DNA of 64,000 nucleotides, taken from Anastrepha obliqua (taxonomy: Eukaryota > Arthropoda > Insecta > Diptera > Tephritidae). Where the stretch lies: assembly GCF_027943255.1 (NCBI RefSeq), contig NC_072892.1:31147792-31211791 (forward strand). The letters are read 5' to 3'. Below, one piece after another: positions 51,151 through 63,499 of the stretch (its first letter is position 1; every line of letters begins with the position of its first letter). The position numbers were made by a program, and so were the translations under genes. The notes under the pieces are model-generated. The model did no database searches. It had not been told where the DNA came from and saw nothing but the letters and a program-made list of their open reading frames with translations.

Positions 51151-53241
51151 AGTAGGGATGCCCCCAAAGACCATGAGGTCCAAGTGCAAACCTCAAGTCA
51201 ATCTATGTCCCTATGAGTTGTGCGGCCATCCTGCCAAAACCCAAAAACTGTCCACAAAATCGTTTGTCGACCGAAATGGCGATTCCAGCAGCATTTTCAA
51301 AGAAAAATGGACTCAAGATGCCAACGCTTCAAAATTCGCACACAATTGTCCGTCTCTGCTTATGTATTGCTTCTATGATGATCATTTGCGGAAGCTGTCA
51401 GCGCCGAATTGACATGAAAATTACCAACCCGGCATCAATCCATTAGAAATCAATCAGTTTCAAATCAATTCTATTATCCCACCCAATTCCGTTGCATTTG
51501 GTCTTGAAAAAATGTGGGACATAACATCGATAACGCCAATTCATTTGTCAAATAAATAACTTTTCAATTTTTAAGAACGAGACAACCACGTTTCCTCTTC
51601 TCTTAATATGAACACCTTAATTACCCCATCAAACTTTGTTTATAGATCGTGACATCCGAGGGATAAAAAGGCAAAAAACAAAAAAAAAATACATTGCTTT
51701 TGTTGTTTTCGCTCTAATACGAGTATTATTACTACCTGTTCAATATGTCTGAATACCAACACCAACGTAAATCCCCTCGCTCGCAACGTAAGTCCTCAAC
51801 AATTTTTCAATTACTCTGAAATTATCTATTTACATAACTTTCTCAGAACACCTGAACTCTCCTCCATACCTACAACTTTTAATTGATAGAACTAAAGGCG
51901 CTACTTTAAATCAATTAAACATCGGCAAATTCGCATTAAATAAACAAATTCAATTTCTATTCCTAGAAACCATCGATAGCTTATCAGTTCTTACCAATTA
52001 GCTATAACTGCTCAACACGATATAGGGTTGCCAACTAAACAAACACTCACTTGTTGTTTACACTTTTGAAAGTTATAAACAGGCAGCAGCAGGTACAACT
52101 TTCATTTTATACACGCATATATCTACTCGTACAGTTGAGAGCACGAAAATGGCAGTAACTGAGAATCTTTGGTAGTATACAAATTTTGTTGGTAGATCGA
52201 AATATAGATTTCAAAGATAATAATTTTTGGCACAATTTTGGTGTCACTGAAAAATGTTTAAGTGGTAATTAAGATTTATTCAAAAGACTTTAATTATTAT
52301 CCTACTCATGTTGGATGTTTTATTAGGAAAAAATACAATTTTTCTAAGCAACAGTCAAACTTCTATAACTCGAATCCCCATAACCCAATGAAAATGTATG
52401 TCTTATGGGACATAATAAATCCACAGGTTGGTTCATGGAAGACTAACGAGTGCAAAGGTGAGCTCCAGTGATATCACAATGCGACTATTTAGGTCTAAGT
52501 GTATCGGTTGACCGCCACTCAACGTAACCTAACCTAACCCATGGGGACTTCGATTTATGGAATATTATTTTAATATAAGAAACTCCAAACATAAGTAAGA
52601 GTTAAAATACATTAAAAGAATCAGAAATTATTGACTAAAAACATAATTCCTTTTTGAAGCTTCCATTGAGAAGAGATTCTAATTTGTTCAAAGCCTTATA
52701 GGGACCGTCAGTGGTAGTGTCATTCGTTGGCAAATACAAATAATTGTCTCCACTAAACCTTCATCATCACTCTATATTCCGCTCAAATCCGAGTCTATTG
52801 CTATGGTGCCTAATAATGTCGTCGTCTGTGGGGGAAAACTGCTATGAAAACTGATTAGCAAACGTTACACAAAGAAGAAACGTCAAAAAGAAAAAAAAAA
52901 CCATCCGCTTGGCAAATACAACAGTACTTCCTCGAATACACTGCAAAACAAAACAAGTATGATACATCATTTCGGATTTGCCCTCGACTCGAATGTGTCG
53001 AAACTCTTATTCGGCGTAGAGAAGTTCTAGTTAAGGACTAAAATTGAATCTTTTTCGATTTTCGATTTCCTACGATTTATAAAAAAAAATTGAGTTTTAG
53101 AAGATCGAGGGGGGAGTTTGACTGTACTGTAAATTACTTTACTTAATTTTTGTCAAACATAATATGGTATAAGTACATAAATTATTATTATGGAGGTATC
53201 AGGACCGTTGTGTATCCATAAAATTTGTTTTTTTTTAATTA
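51151..53241. other. Unassigned DNA; one repeat shared with 59690-59830
   Basis: 51150-51450 may be the 3' UTR of the LINE or another old element. 51630-51720 (TTTGTTTATAGATCGTGACA, then TACATTGCTTTTGTTG) resembles 59728-59810 and indicates a repeated element. TAACCTAACCTAACCC at about 52524 is a LINE-end-like string. No gene. Confidence 0.35.
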
Positions 53242-53850
53242 GAGCTTAACAATTTTTTCTTTCCAACAAACCAAATAAGAGAAATCAAATATCAAAAAAA
53301 AAAAAATAATAATAATAATAATAATAAAATAAGTAAATAAAAAATTTAAAAAAAAAAAAAAATTATTGAAAAACAGCTTAACAATTTTTTCTTTCCAACA
53401 AACCAAAAAAAAAAAAATTTAAAAAAAAATTAGTAAATAAAACAAATAAGTAAATAAAAAAAACCGATAAAAAACTTTATTTAAAAATTTGAGCTTTACA
53501 TTTTTTTCTTCCCAACAAACTAAATAAAAGAAATAAAATATAAAAAAAAAAATAAATAAAATAAATAACTAAATAAAAAAAAAATTAAAAAAAACAGAAA
53601 AAAAATTTTTATTTAAAAATTAGAGCTTAACAATTTTTTCTTTCCAACAAACCAAATAAGAGAATCCAAATGCAAAACAAAAATACCACAAAAAGAATAA
53701 AAAAAACAGAACAAAAACAAAAAATATTAAATTTTAAAATTAGAACCTAACAACTTTTTCTTTCCAACAAACCAAATAACAGAAATCAAATGTAAAAAAA
53801 GACAAGAAAAAATTAAATTAATTAAAAAAAAAAATTAAGAAAGGCTCTGA
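53242..53850. repeat. Five-unit degenerate tandem repeat, about 125 bp period
   Basis: The core CTTAACAATTTTTTCTTTCC, then AACAAACCAAATAA, occurs at about 53244, 53371, 53492, 53623 and 53745. A-rich spacers of variable length (AAATAAATAAA strings) separate the cores. Cores are far better conserved than spacers. Confidence 0.8.
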
Positions 53851-55189
53851 CTTAAAGGTTCTGGAACGTGCATCTTCAGTGCAAGATTTTTTTTTTTCTT
53901 TAATTAAGAGTCACTGAGTCGTCATGGGAGTTAATTAGTTAGAAAGTGAGGTAATTTAATTTTTCTTCAAAAAAGGCAAACACTTGGCGAAAATCAATGA
54001 TACTGTTTGATATAAAATACCTCATAGATTTGGGCAATCTAATTTTCTTTAGTTTTTTTCGTACATTAAAGTATGATTCTAAAAATTTTTTTCGGTATTA
54101 TTTCTGTTCACTAAGCAGCTTTGAATGAAGCTGCTATAGTTCGCAACAGATGGTGCCAAATACAAATTTGCAATTAAGTTGCACAAGATTTAGAAAATCT
54201 CTATTGAATGTTGTGCACCTGCACGATTTGTGGAATCATTAATTTCATTAATAAAAAAAAAACCAGAGCTGAAATTTGATAAACCAACCAAGTATCGTGC
54301 ATCGTATTGTGGCAACAATGAAATGGTTGTCTTAAGTAATACAATTTTTGACGGTTAAATAAATATTTAAAAGACTTGAAGCCAACTGTTTTTTAACAGT
54401 GTGAAAATTCATAACATGACTTGTACGGTACCTTGCGAACCACATAAATCCCATTTTTAGTGAATACCCTATTGTGAATACTCCAATAGTCTCATTACTT
54501 TATAAAAATAAAAAAAACAAAAAAAAAAGCCTTTCCATTATCTTAAATATCACCACTCCATTGCACTCTGCTATTTCCGCTACTCACTACTGTACCTGAA
54601 TAACTACTACGCGCTATGCACTCGAATTAGAAGTTCAACAAAAACGAAGGAGTGAGAACAACAAACGTGATGATCAAATAACTTGAAGTGAAGGCGTACA
54701 CGAGGCAATGCTTTACATAGCTAGCAAATTCCTAATAATTCATTTACGATATTTACTTTTTGATATGAAATGAAAACGAGTGAAATATGTTATATGCATG
54801 TATGTATGTATGTATGTACACACATTCATATCTACATGCACACACACATCATCACTGGAGAATGCAACTGGGTATTGCAATAACAGTCGGTCCTACAAAG
54901 GTGTAAGCGTTTTACTAACGAGCGCTGACTGGGGAGACCTAATTTTTGTACATTTGATACATACATACACACACATATGCGTGCATACATACACGGATTA
55001 TATATGTAATTACCCATCAGAAAAGGAAGTTAGTGCTGAAAAAAGTAAGCGAGTTGGCAATAGGTTCCGTCCAAAGCTTCATTTGAGAAGTTTGAATCGG
55101 GGGCCTAACAGCTATGAGTATTTTTTATGTTGCTTCAAAACTCGTATATCAGGTAGCGCAAAATTGCCTCATCGAATCGAAATTTTTTA
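53851..55189. other. Unassigned DNA with TATG microsatellite
   Basis: (TATG)n at about 54795-54818 and ACACACAT-rich parts near 54960. No gene or transposon recognised. Confidence 0.35.
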
Positions 55190-55615
55190 AAAATATAGAG
55201 ACAGTTTAAAAATGCCTTCGCGTATTATATAATATATATAATATATATATACGTATATAGAGAGAGATAAAGATAGATAAAGACAGAGAGATAGATAAAG
55301 AGAGAGAGAGAGATAGATAAAGACAGAGAGGTATATAAATAGAGAGAGATAGATAAATAGATAAAGATAGGTAATAAGAGAGAGAGATAGAAAAAGACAG
55401 AGAGGTATATAAACAGAGAGAGAGAAAGATAAAGACAGAGAGATAGATAAATCGAGAGAGAGAAAGATAGATAAAGAGAGAGAGAGAGAGCAAGAGAGAT
55501 AGGGAAAGATAGATAAAGAGAGCAAGAGAGAGAGAGAGCTAGAGAGATAGGGAAAGATAGAGCGAGAGCGATAGATAGATATATATATGTATATATATAT
55601 AGAGGGAGAAAGATT
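55190..55615. repeat. GAGA/GATA/AAGA microsatellite
   Basis: Long imperfect array of GAGAGA, GATAGATAAAGA and GACAGAGAGAT units, bordered by ATATATAT runs. It creates long Leu/Ser-rich frames on the minus strand that are not genes. Confidence 0.9.
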
Positions 55616-55896
55616 TAGGTAACGTTACGTTAACATAAAATCGTTAGGAAATAACTCCTATCGGCCACGGAAGAAATAGTTCTCATTTAATAAATTATAA
55701 TATTATTAAACAACTTTTTCGTTAAATTTCAGAATTCAGACAACCTTCTAAATTCGAAATAACTGTTATTTTTGCTCCAGGTTTGAATGCCTAATTAATG
55801 CCATCTGTGTAAATTTCGCCCTTATACAAGTAATACATTTTTGTTTTTTAATTTTGCCTTTTATTTTTGCAAAAGTTTAATATAAAATGGGTAAAA

Positions 55897-56165
55897 ACTG
55901 GTGGCCGCCGCATTGGTTTATGCGTGATTACCATTTGGCAGAACACAGGGTCGTATCCGAATGTGGGGATGAAATAGAAAGCGATTTTTCTAATAGCAGT
56001 CGACCCCGGGCGTGCAGTGACAAACCTCAAAGGGTACTTTTGCCATGAAAAAGTTCTGCATAAAAAATCATGTCGTTCAGAGGTGGATGAAAAAAATGTA
56101 GGTCTCTCCACTGAAGGATGAGCTCGGTCAAACACCCAACAAAGGAAGTATGTGCCACTTATAGG
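55897..56165 (+). mobile_element. tRNA-derived SINE, copy 5 (diverged)
   Basis: TGGCCGCCGCATTGGTTTAT replaces the A box. GGGTCGTATCCGAATG replaces the B box, so the internal promoter is lost. Shared body: TTTTTCTAATAGCAGTCG, GCCATGAAAAAG, GTAGGTCTCTCCA and GAGCTCGGTCAAACACCCAA. Confidence 0.75.
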
Positions 56166-56204
56166 TACACCTGTGTTCACATTCATAGCAGCGATACATA
56201 TTTC

Positions 56205-56258
56205 AAAGTTGCTGTATTTATTTTTTATTTAATTGAATTCAATTTATATATATATATT

Positions 56259-56293
<35 letters not shown>

Positions 56294-56815
56294 ATATATA
56301 TATGTATATTTAATTTTATTTTATTTGTTTTATTTAATTTTTGGCTATTTTTTTTTAATTTTTTGCTTTTTTTTATTTTTACTTTTTTTATTCAATTGTT
56401 TACTTAGTTTTACTGAATTTTTACTATTTTTTACCAGTTTATTATTATTATTTTTTACAATTTTTTTATTTAATTTTGTACTATTTTTTATAATTTTTTT
56501 ATTTAATTTTGTACTATGTTTTTACAATTTTTTTATCATTATTTTTAATTTAATTTTTTAAATGAAATTTTTTACTTTTTATTTAAATTTTTACTATGTT
56601 TTTCTTAATTTTATACTATTTGTTTATTATTCTTTGTTTTTTTGTTCTTTTACCATTTTTTATTATTTTTTAAATTTAATTTTTAACTATTTTTTATTAT
56701 TATTATTTATAATTAAATTAATTTTTTTCTTTTTGCAATTTTTTAATTTAATTTTTTACTATATTTTATTGATTTTTTTCTATTTATTATTATTATTATT
56801 TATTTAATTATTGTT
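56205..56815. repeat. (TA)n and TTTTTATTTAATTTTTTACTA-type AT-rich array
   Basis: A (TA)n stretch at about 56245-56303, then repeated TTTTTATTTAATTTTTTACTA-like units. Similar arrays lie at 60090-60499 and 62231-62690. Long Phe/Leu-rich frames here are artefacts. Confidence 0.8.
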
Positions 56816-56821
56816 TATGTA

Positions 56822-57900
56822 GGACTATGAATAAGTTCGTGCGGTTTTTTTCGAAATTTGAAACTTTATTGACGTAAAATGGTTACAAATTTAATATTCA
56901 AAGTATTGTCCATCGCTTACTACTACTTTTTCCCATCTTTCTGGCAATTCACGGATTCCCTTTGTGAAAAATTCGGTCGGTTTTGCCGCAATCCACGAAT
57001 CGATCCATTTTTTGACTTCATCGTAATTACGGAAGTGCTGGTCAGCCAGGCCATGTTGCATCGATCGGAAGAGATAGTAATCGGATGGCGCAAGGTCTGG
57101 ACTATACGGCGGGTGGGGTAGGACATCCCATTTGAGCGTTTCTAAGTATGTTTTGACCACTTGTGCAACATGTGGCCGAGCATTGTCATGTTGCAAAATA
57201 ACTTTGTCGTGTCTATCGGCGTATTGCGGCCGTTTTTCTCGCAGTGCTCGGCTCAAACGCATCAATTGTCGTCGGTAGACATCCCCCGTAATCGTTTCAT
57301 TCGGTTTCAGTAGCTCATAATACACAACACCCAGCTGGTCCCACCAGATACACAGCATAACCTTCAGGCCATGAATATTCTGCGCCGACGTCGATGTTCA
57401 AGCATGGCCAGGGTATCCATACGTTGCCCGACGTTTTGGATTGTCGTAATGGACCCACTTTTCATCGCCAGTCACAATTCGATGCAAAAAACCCTTTCTT
57501 TTGTGCCGTTGAAGCAGTTGTTCGCATGCCATAAAACGGCGTTCAACGTCTCTTGGCTTCAATTCATACGGCACCCAATGGCCTACCTTTCGGATCATTC
57601 CCATGGCTTTTAAACGTTTGGAAATGGTTGATTGATCAACTCCCAAAGTTTTTGCAACCTCTTCTTGCGTTTGAGCCGGATCTTGATCGAGCAATTCCTC
57701 CAATTCGGTATCCATGAACTTTGGCGGCGCACCCTCGCCTCGTCTTCCAAGCCAAAATCACCACTTTTAAAGCGTGCAAACCACTTCTGGCACGTTCGCT
57801 CAGCTAGAGCATGCTCACTTCTTTTTATTCGATTTTTTCTTTTTATTAAATCTTTTTGTCTAATTTTTTTCATATAAATAAAATTCATAACTCTCAACAA
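56822..57900 (-). mobile_element. Mariner element, 5'-decayed, in three frames
   Basis: The left end is GGACTATGAATAAGTTCGTG after TA; no right-hand partner was found. Minus-strand transposase parts are ERTCQKWFARFKSGDFGLED (57803-57745), DQSTISKRLKAMG and VTGDEKWVHYDNPKRR (first Asp; 57715-57398), then MLCIWWDQLGVVYYELL, LQHDNARPHVA (second Asp) and YSPDLAPSDYYLFRSM (third Asp; 57358-56891). Only two frame changes disrupt it. The N-terminal end beyond about 57810 has turned into A-rich sequence. Confidence 0.88.
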
Positions 57901-60089
57901 AAACCTTATAACTCAAAGTTTCAAACGCTACTCAAAATTAAAAAAAAAAAATTATCAAATTTTCATAAAAATGTCAAACGATTTGATCAGAATTTTTAGA
58001 AATACATAGTTCAAGCATGCAGTTTTATAGCTCATAAAGTGCCCGCTTATAGCGGCGCAAAATTCGCGTTAATATTTTATAAATATTTAATTTTTTTTGT
58101 TGCTGGAGGTACTATGCATTTTGTTGCTTGTAATGCATGCTTGAATTTTTTTTATATGGAGAAAATGCAAAAAACCGCTAGCATTTGTATAATATAAATT
58201 TGTATGAAATAAATAAAATTTTAAATTACGAAAAAATTGTTATGTTGAATTCGCGCAGATCGGTAATGAGCACAACTGATCGACTCACTCCCGGGGGCAT
58301 ACAAGTTGTTCAGTTTTGAATTTTCTTAGTCATCGTTGTGTTGAAATTTAGCGATAAATACACCAGTAAAGTTCTTACCAACTCATTTACTAACTATTAC
58401 CTTTTGCTACTGGGTTCATATTACTGCATATACGAAAATGCGAAAAGCAAATAAAAGAATTTTAATGTTTCGTAATCTCAACTGTTGACTAACAAAACAA
58501 ATCTACAAGCCAAATATTTATTTGCCTTACTTAGTGCACAGCATAATGATATCCACTGTGCTCTAGGCTTTCCAACGAGAGGCCGTTGGTATTTTGTTCT
58601 CAAATACAAGTTGATTGTGGTGGGTGTAGTAACTGCATGAATAAATTCTGCATTTTGGTTGTCAAATAGGCGATGGTACGGTGCCAATCCACCTTATTAT
58701 TGTCGGCATTCCCCACACGTGTCTTATGGTAAGACTGCCTGAACGCTCTCGATAAACATCGTTCTCGAAGGCTGAGATGCTCCGAGTTGCGATTTAAACG
58801 AGAATAACAAATAAGATATATTTTAATATCTATTTTAGTTGCCCCTATAAAGTCAAAACTAAAACAGACACATTTAAAATCTAATAATAGTAATAGATTT
58901 TTCGAAAAACATGAATTTTTTTTTCATAAAATTTTCGAGTTTTTTTTTTACGACAAAAAAATATTCAACAACGTAGATTAAACAGAAAAAAACATGAAAG
59001 AATCCCGAAATAAGCAATCCTTTGAAGTGTAAATTTGTATTTTTCTTTTTTTATTTTAGGGTTTTTAATACGATCAGGGTTGAGTAGGCAAATGCAGAGT
59101 TGGATAGTCGCCCGATGTTGCTCGAAGCCAGGCTTGAGCAGCAACCCATCACCAGGTTTACGTACTCATAAGATGTATTAGGGTTAGATAGTAAAGCATT
59201 TCGCTTGCGCTTTTGGATCCGATAGGATCAAAATGAAGAGTATTCTGATACTTCTGTACTATGGGTTGAGCAGCGCTCGAATCTTAATTTGAGCAATCAG
59301 AATTAGTTTGAAAAGATGATGCTGATACCTCGATCTGTTTCATGGATTTACCAGTTTCATGGATTGATAAGTAAGTTGACCATGAACGGAGCATCTCTCG
59401 AACCACGCACTAGTTTTGATTTTCCCCCCCTTTACCATGCTTGTTTTCAGACACCTCCAACGTAAAGTTTTTATGGTGGATAATCAATGGCCTTTTAAAT
59501 TACGTTGTTGTTCCTTAAGAATTGCCTCAAAGTTAGTGAGCTATCCAACACTTTCGAGAACTCGAAGCAATTATACACATCCATTACAATCCATTGTTGA
59601 AACTATAATGATTGTGATAGCACGCCTGTGTTTTTAATAGACCATACAGCAAGGAGAAAAAATTATATCTTTATATAAGTGAGTGACAAGAGATTTCACC
59701 CGTTTCTTCAAGACAAAGGAAAGGTTAACTATGTTTATAGATTGTGACATTCGAGGCATCAAAAGGCTAAATAAAATACATTGTTCTTGCTGTTTTTGTC
59801 CTACTGCTATATTCAAATGTGTCTTGAAAAATATTAAATGTTTTCAGTTTCACCCACCTGGTTATTGAATTTGGATGAAATATATGCCACTTTGTTCCGA
59901 AAAAAATTTAAAAATTCGGCGAAATCGCTTAACCTCTTGCACTGGAAATTATTTTCCAAAAGTTGCTGACGGTATCGTGTTTACCAATTTATAACGAGCG
60001 CTTGTTTGGAATAATTTCTATTCATGCTATTTGCAGTGTGTTTAAAAAATGCATAAAGTCAAAATATTTAAATGAATATAATAAATAAA
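57901..60089. other. Unassigned DNA
   Basis: No gene recognised. 59690-59830 repeats a segment found at about 51600-51740. The segment at 59050-59400 is less AT-rich and may be an old repeat. Confidence 0.35.
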
Positions 60090-60499
60090 ACTATAAATTT
60101 TTTTTATTATGATTATTATTATTTACTGTTTTACAATTTTTTTGTTTAATTTTTTACTACTTTTTTTTCTTGATATTATTTTTTATATAATTTTTTACTA
60201 TTTTTTTTATTAGAATTTTTTATTTAATTTTTTACAAGTTTTTTTTATTATTATAATTTTTTCGAAATTTTTTATAAGAATTTTTTACTTTTTTTTAATA
60301 TTATTATTTTTTATTTAATTTTTTAATATTTGTTGTTTATTATTTTTTATTTCAGTTTATTAGATTTTTATTTATTTTTTATTTAATTTTTGATTATTTT
60401 ATTTGACTTTTTACTATTTTTGATTATTATTTTCTACTATTTTTTATTTTTATTTTTATAATTTTTTTTATCTAATTTCTTACTGTTTTCTTTTTTATA
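60090..60499. repeat. AT-rich degenerate array, left part
   Basis: TTTTTTATTTAATTTTTTACTA-like units, continuous in character with 62231-62690. The element at 60500-62230 appears to have inserted into one array and split it. Confidence 0.75.
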
Positions 60500-62230
60500 C
60501 TATACTAGCAAACCCGGCCCCCTTCGCTGGGCACACTAAAATAGAATAGATATGGTTTAGAACAGAAAATATATGGTTTTCATATTATTTATTTCTTTAT
60601 TCTTTATTCAAGCGCTTTGGCATAAACACTATTTTTTGTTTTTCTATTTGTTTTTGAGTAAATATAAAATATAAATTGAAAATCAGGAAAAAAGAAGATT
60701 GTTTTTAAATTTCAAATCAACGCATATGAATAAACAATCGTCTTTTTTCCTGATCATCCATGAATTTTTCGTTTCAATTTATATGTTTTATTAAGCATTG
60801 GAGCTTTTTTAACCATTATCCATTTATATTTTTCAAAAAAAAAAACGAAAAAAATTGTTTTTTCCACGAACACATAATTTCATTCGGATTTCACATTAAA
60901 TTCTCGAATTTCGTAAGAAATTATTCACTGTTCCAAAATCCACTCCAAAAAAATTCACAAACAATTTTTACATGTTGCGCTTACGTTTTTTCCTTATGGC
61001 ATCTAAATCAGAAAGAAATATTGACACATTGTAACTCACACTGTCAATTTGACAGTTCAGTTCCGCCCCAAGCGTTAAAAAAGTAAGCGACATTATGGCT
61101 GGCTCAAAAGAACGCTGTACCCGTTGCCACTGCTCCGAATTACAACCAAACTTTACGAAACCCATTTTCAATACTTACTTAACAATGTGCATAAGTTTGG
61201 TTTAATTCGGTTCAAAGACACGGCGGGTCCACGTTTTGGCATATATTTCGAGACCCTAGTCATCAATAGGTATGAAAATTACCCCGTATTAAAGCACTTA
61301 TCAACAGCTTTCATTTGATATCCATATTGTACAAACACATTCTAGGGTCCACGTTTTGGTCTCTATCTCGAGACCCTAGTCACGGAGCGGATGGAAATAC
61401 TCTAAACTAAAGCATTCACCAACAGCTTCCATTTGATACCCATATTGTACATACACATCCGAAGGTTACCCGGGTCCACGTTTTGACCTATATCTCGAGA
61501 CCCTATCTACCAATAGGTATCCAAACTATACGGAAACCATCTTCAATACCTCCTTAACAATGTGTGTAAGTTGGGTTTAATTCGGTGCAAAGACACGGCG
61601 GGTCCACGTTTTGGCATATATTTCCAGACCCTAGTCATCAATAGGTATGAAAATTACCCCGTATTAAAGCACTTATCAACAGCTTTCATTTGATACCCAT
61701 ATTGTATATACACAACCAAAGGTTACCCGGGTCCACGTTTTGACCTATATCTCGAGACCCCAGTCACGGAGCGGCATGAAAAATACTTTGTGCTAAAGCA
61801 TTCACCAACAGCTTTAATTTGATACCCATGTTGTACATACACATCCGAAGGTTACCCGGGTCCACGTTTTGACCTATATCTCGAGCCCTATCCACCAATA
61901 GGTATCCAAACTATACGGAAACCATCTTCAATACCTTCTTAACAATGTGTGTGAGTTTGGTTTAATTCGGTGCAGACACGGCCGGTTAGCGAACACACAC
62001 AAAAAGTTGACTTTATTTTATATATAAGATTTTTTTCAGTTTGTGTCCGAAAAATCCAAATATCTTACGGAATCCTATTTTTTCCAAAATAAAATGTAAT
62101 CCATGTTACTCGTGGATAATGTAGTTTTCGAATGGTGAAAGAATTTTTAAAATCGGTCCAGTAGTTTTTGAGCCTATTCGTTACAAACAAACAAACAAAC
62201 AAAGTTTTCCTCTTTATAATATTAGTATAG
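60500..62230. mobile_element. 1.7-kb element with CTATACTA/TAGTATAG ends and tandem core
   Basis: Begins CTATACTAGCAAACCCGGCC, then CCCTTCGCTGGGCAC, and ends CAAACAAACAAACAAAGTTT, CCTCTTTATAATATTAGTATAG. Such ends (TAGCxxACCCGGC at the start, AAACAAACAAAC...TTTATAATATTAGTATAG at the end) are familiar from dispersed insect repeats. I cannot assign the class safely. No long transposase frame. It carries a higher-order tandem repeat at 61150-61985. Confidence 0.65.
61150..61985. repeat. Higher-order tandem repeat inside the element
   Basis: GGGTCCACGTTTTG(A/G)CxTATAT followed by CGAGACCCTA starts at about 61225, 61345, 61472, 61600, 61729 and 61857, a unit of about 125 bp. Every third unit is preceded by ATCTTCAATACCTxCTTAAC, AATGTGTGTAAGTTxGGTTT (about 61160, 61540, 61925). 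The higher-order period is therefore about 380 bp. CACGGAGCGG alternates with ATCAATAGG/CCAATAGG between units. Confidence 0.85.
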
Positions 62231-62690
62231 ATTTTATTTAATTTTTTTACAATCTTTTTATAAGAATAAATTTACAATTTTTTATTATTATTTTTGACTA
62301 TTTTTTGTTTATTATTTTTTACATTTTTTTTTTTGTTAGATTTTTACCTACTTTTTTGTTATTATTTTTTATTTAATTTCTTACAATTTTTTTATCTAAT
62401 TTTTTACTATTTTTTTGTTTTTTATTTTACATTTAATTTTGTACAATTTTTTATTAGAATTTTTTACTACTTTTTTGTTACAATTTTTTATTTAATTTTT
62501 TACTATTGTATTTTTTTATTATTATTTTTTTTGTTATTTTTTTTTATTATTATTATTTTTTATCTAATTTTTTTATTATTTTTTTTCATTAATATTTTTT
62601 ATTTTACTATTCTATAGCTATTATTTTTTATTTAATTTTTACTATTTTTTTTATTATTTTTTTTTGTTTAATATTTATTTTATTTATTAT
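62231..62690. repeat. AT-rich degenerate array, right part
   Basis: TTTTTTATTATTATTTTTTA and TTTAATTTTTTACTA-like units as at 60090-60499 and 56330-56815. Confidence 0.75.
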
Positions 62691-63499
62691 TTATGCAGTG
62701 CAACAATACATTTCTTACATTCCCATACAGTTCCACTGCGTTTATTCTTAGTGTATGGCGAATTTTTCTGTTTTTCACTGTTTTGCGTGCAAACGCAAAG
62801 GACTGCTTCCGCGTGTTGGGTATTCAGGAATATTAACAGTTTGTAGAATTTCTTCTGCAATGTCCAGCAGAAAGGTTGAAACTGAATATTTCTTAGAATT
62901 TGGAATTTGCTTGGCTTTTCGAAATAAACAACGTGTTTTTTACAGTTAATCTAGCAGGCATACATTGTATGTCATTGCCAGGCCAGATAACAAGACGACT
63001 TGCACTGCACAACTTTCCAGCGCAAGAGGTTAAGGAAACAATTACCTTTTTATTACATATTATTAGAAAAACTGCATAAATTTGTTAGTGAACCCATATC
63101 TGCAAAGGATTTATCTTCACTATGCGAATGTTAAATTATATTCCTTTCGGATGTCATTTTTTTTCACAAAATACAAATCTCGCTCTTTGGGAACCTTGCC
63201 CTGAAATATTACTTGTGTTGTTCTTTATTTAGTTTTTATTTTAGATTAATAATTTTGGCACATTTATTATTATTTCTCCATTTGTGAGGAAGCAAAAATA
63301 ATTTTTTTTTTCTAACATAATTGTGAAGAAATATTAGTGAGTTTAATGATTGGAATAGATTGGACTTTCAGCAAGGACTTACTTGAGTAATTTCGCCCGC
63401 ATTTGTAAATTATTCCTACTTTTTTAACACTTCTGCGATATGAAATAATGTAATTTGTCGTTATAAAAGTAAGCAACCCAAAACGGTAGGGTACCAAGC
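62691..63499. other. Unassigned DNA
   Basis: No gene or named repeat recognised. Confidence 0.35.

Noticed and set aside
55187..55525. Minus-strand frames of 95-112 codons rich in Ser and Leu
   Set aside because: They are read-through of the GAGA/GATA microsatellite and have no non-repetitive part.
56118..56807. Plus-strand frames of 147 and 81 codons, Phe/Leu-rich, looking like membrane proteins
   Set aside because: They arise entirely from TTT/TTA-rich arrays; the same happens at 62294-62617 and 60760-61086.
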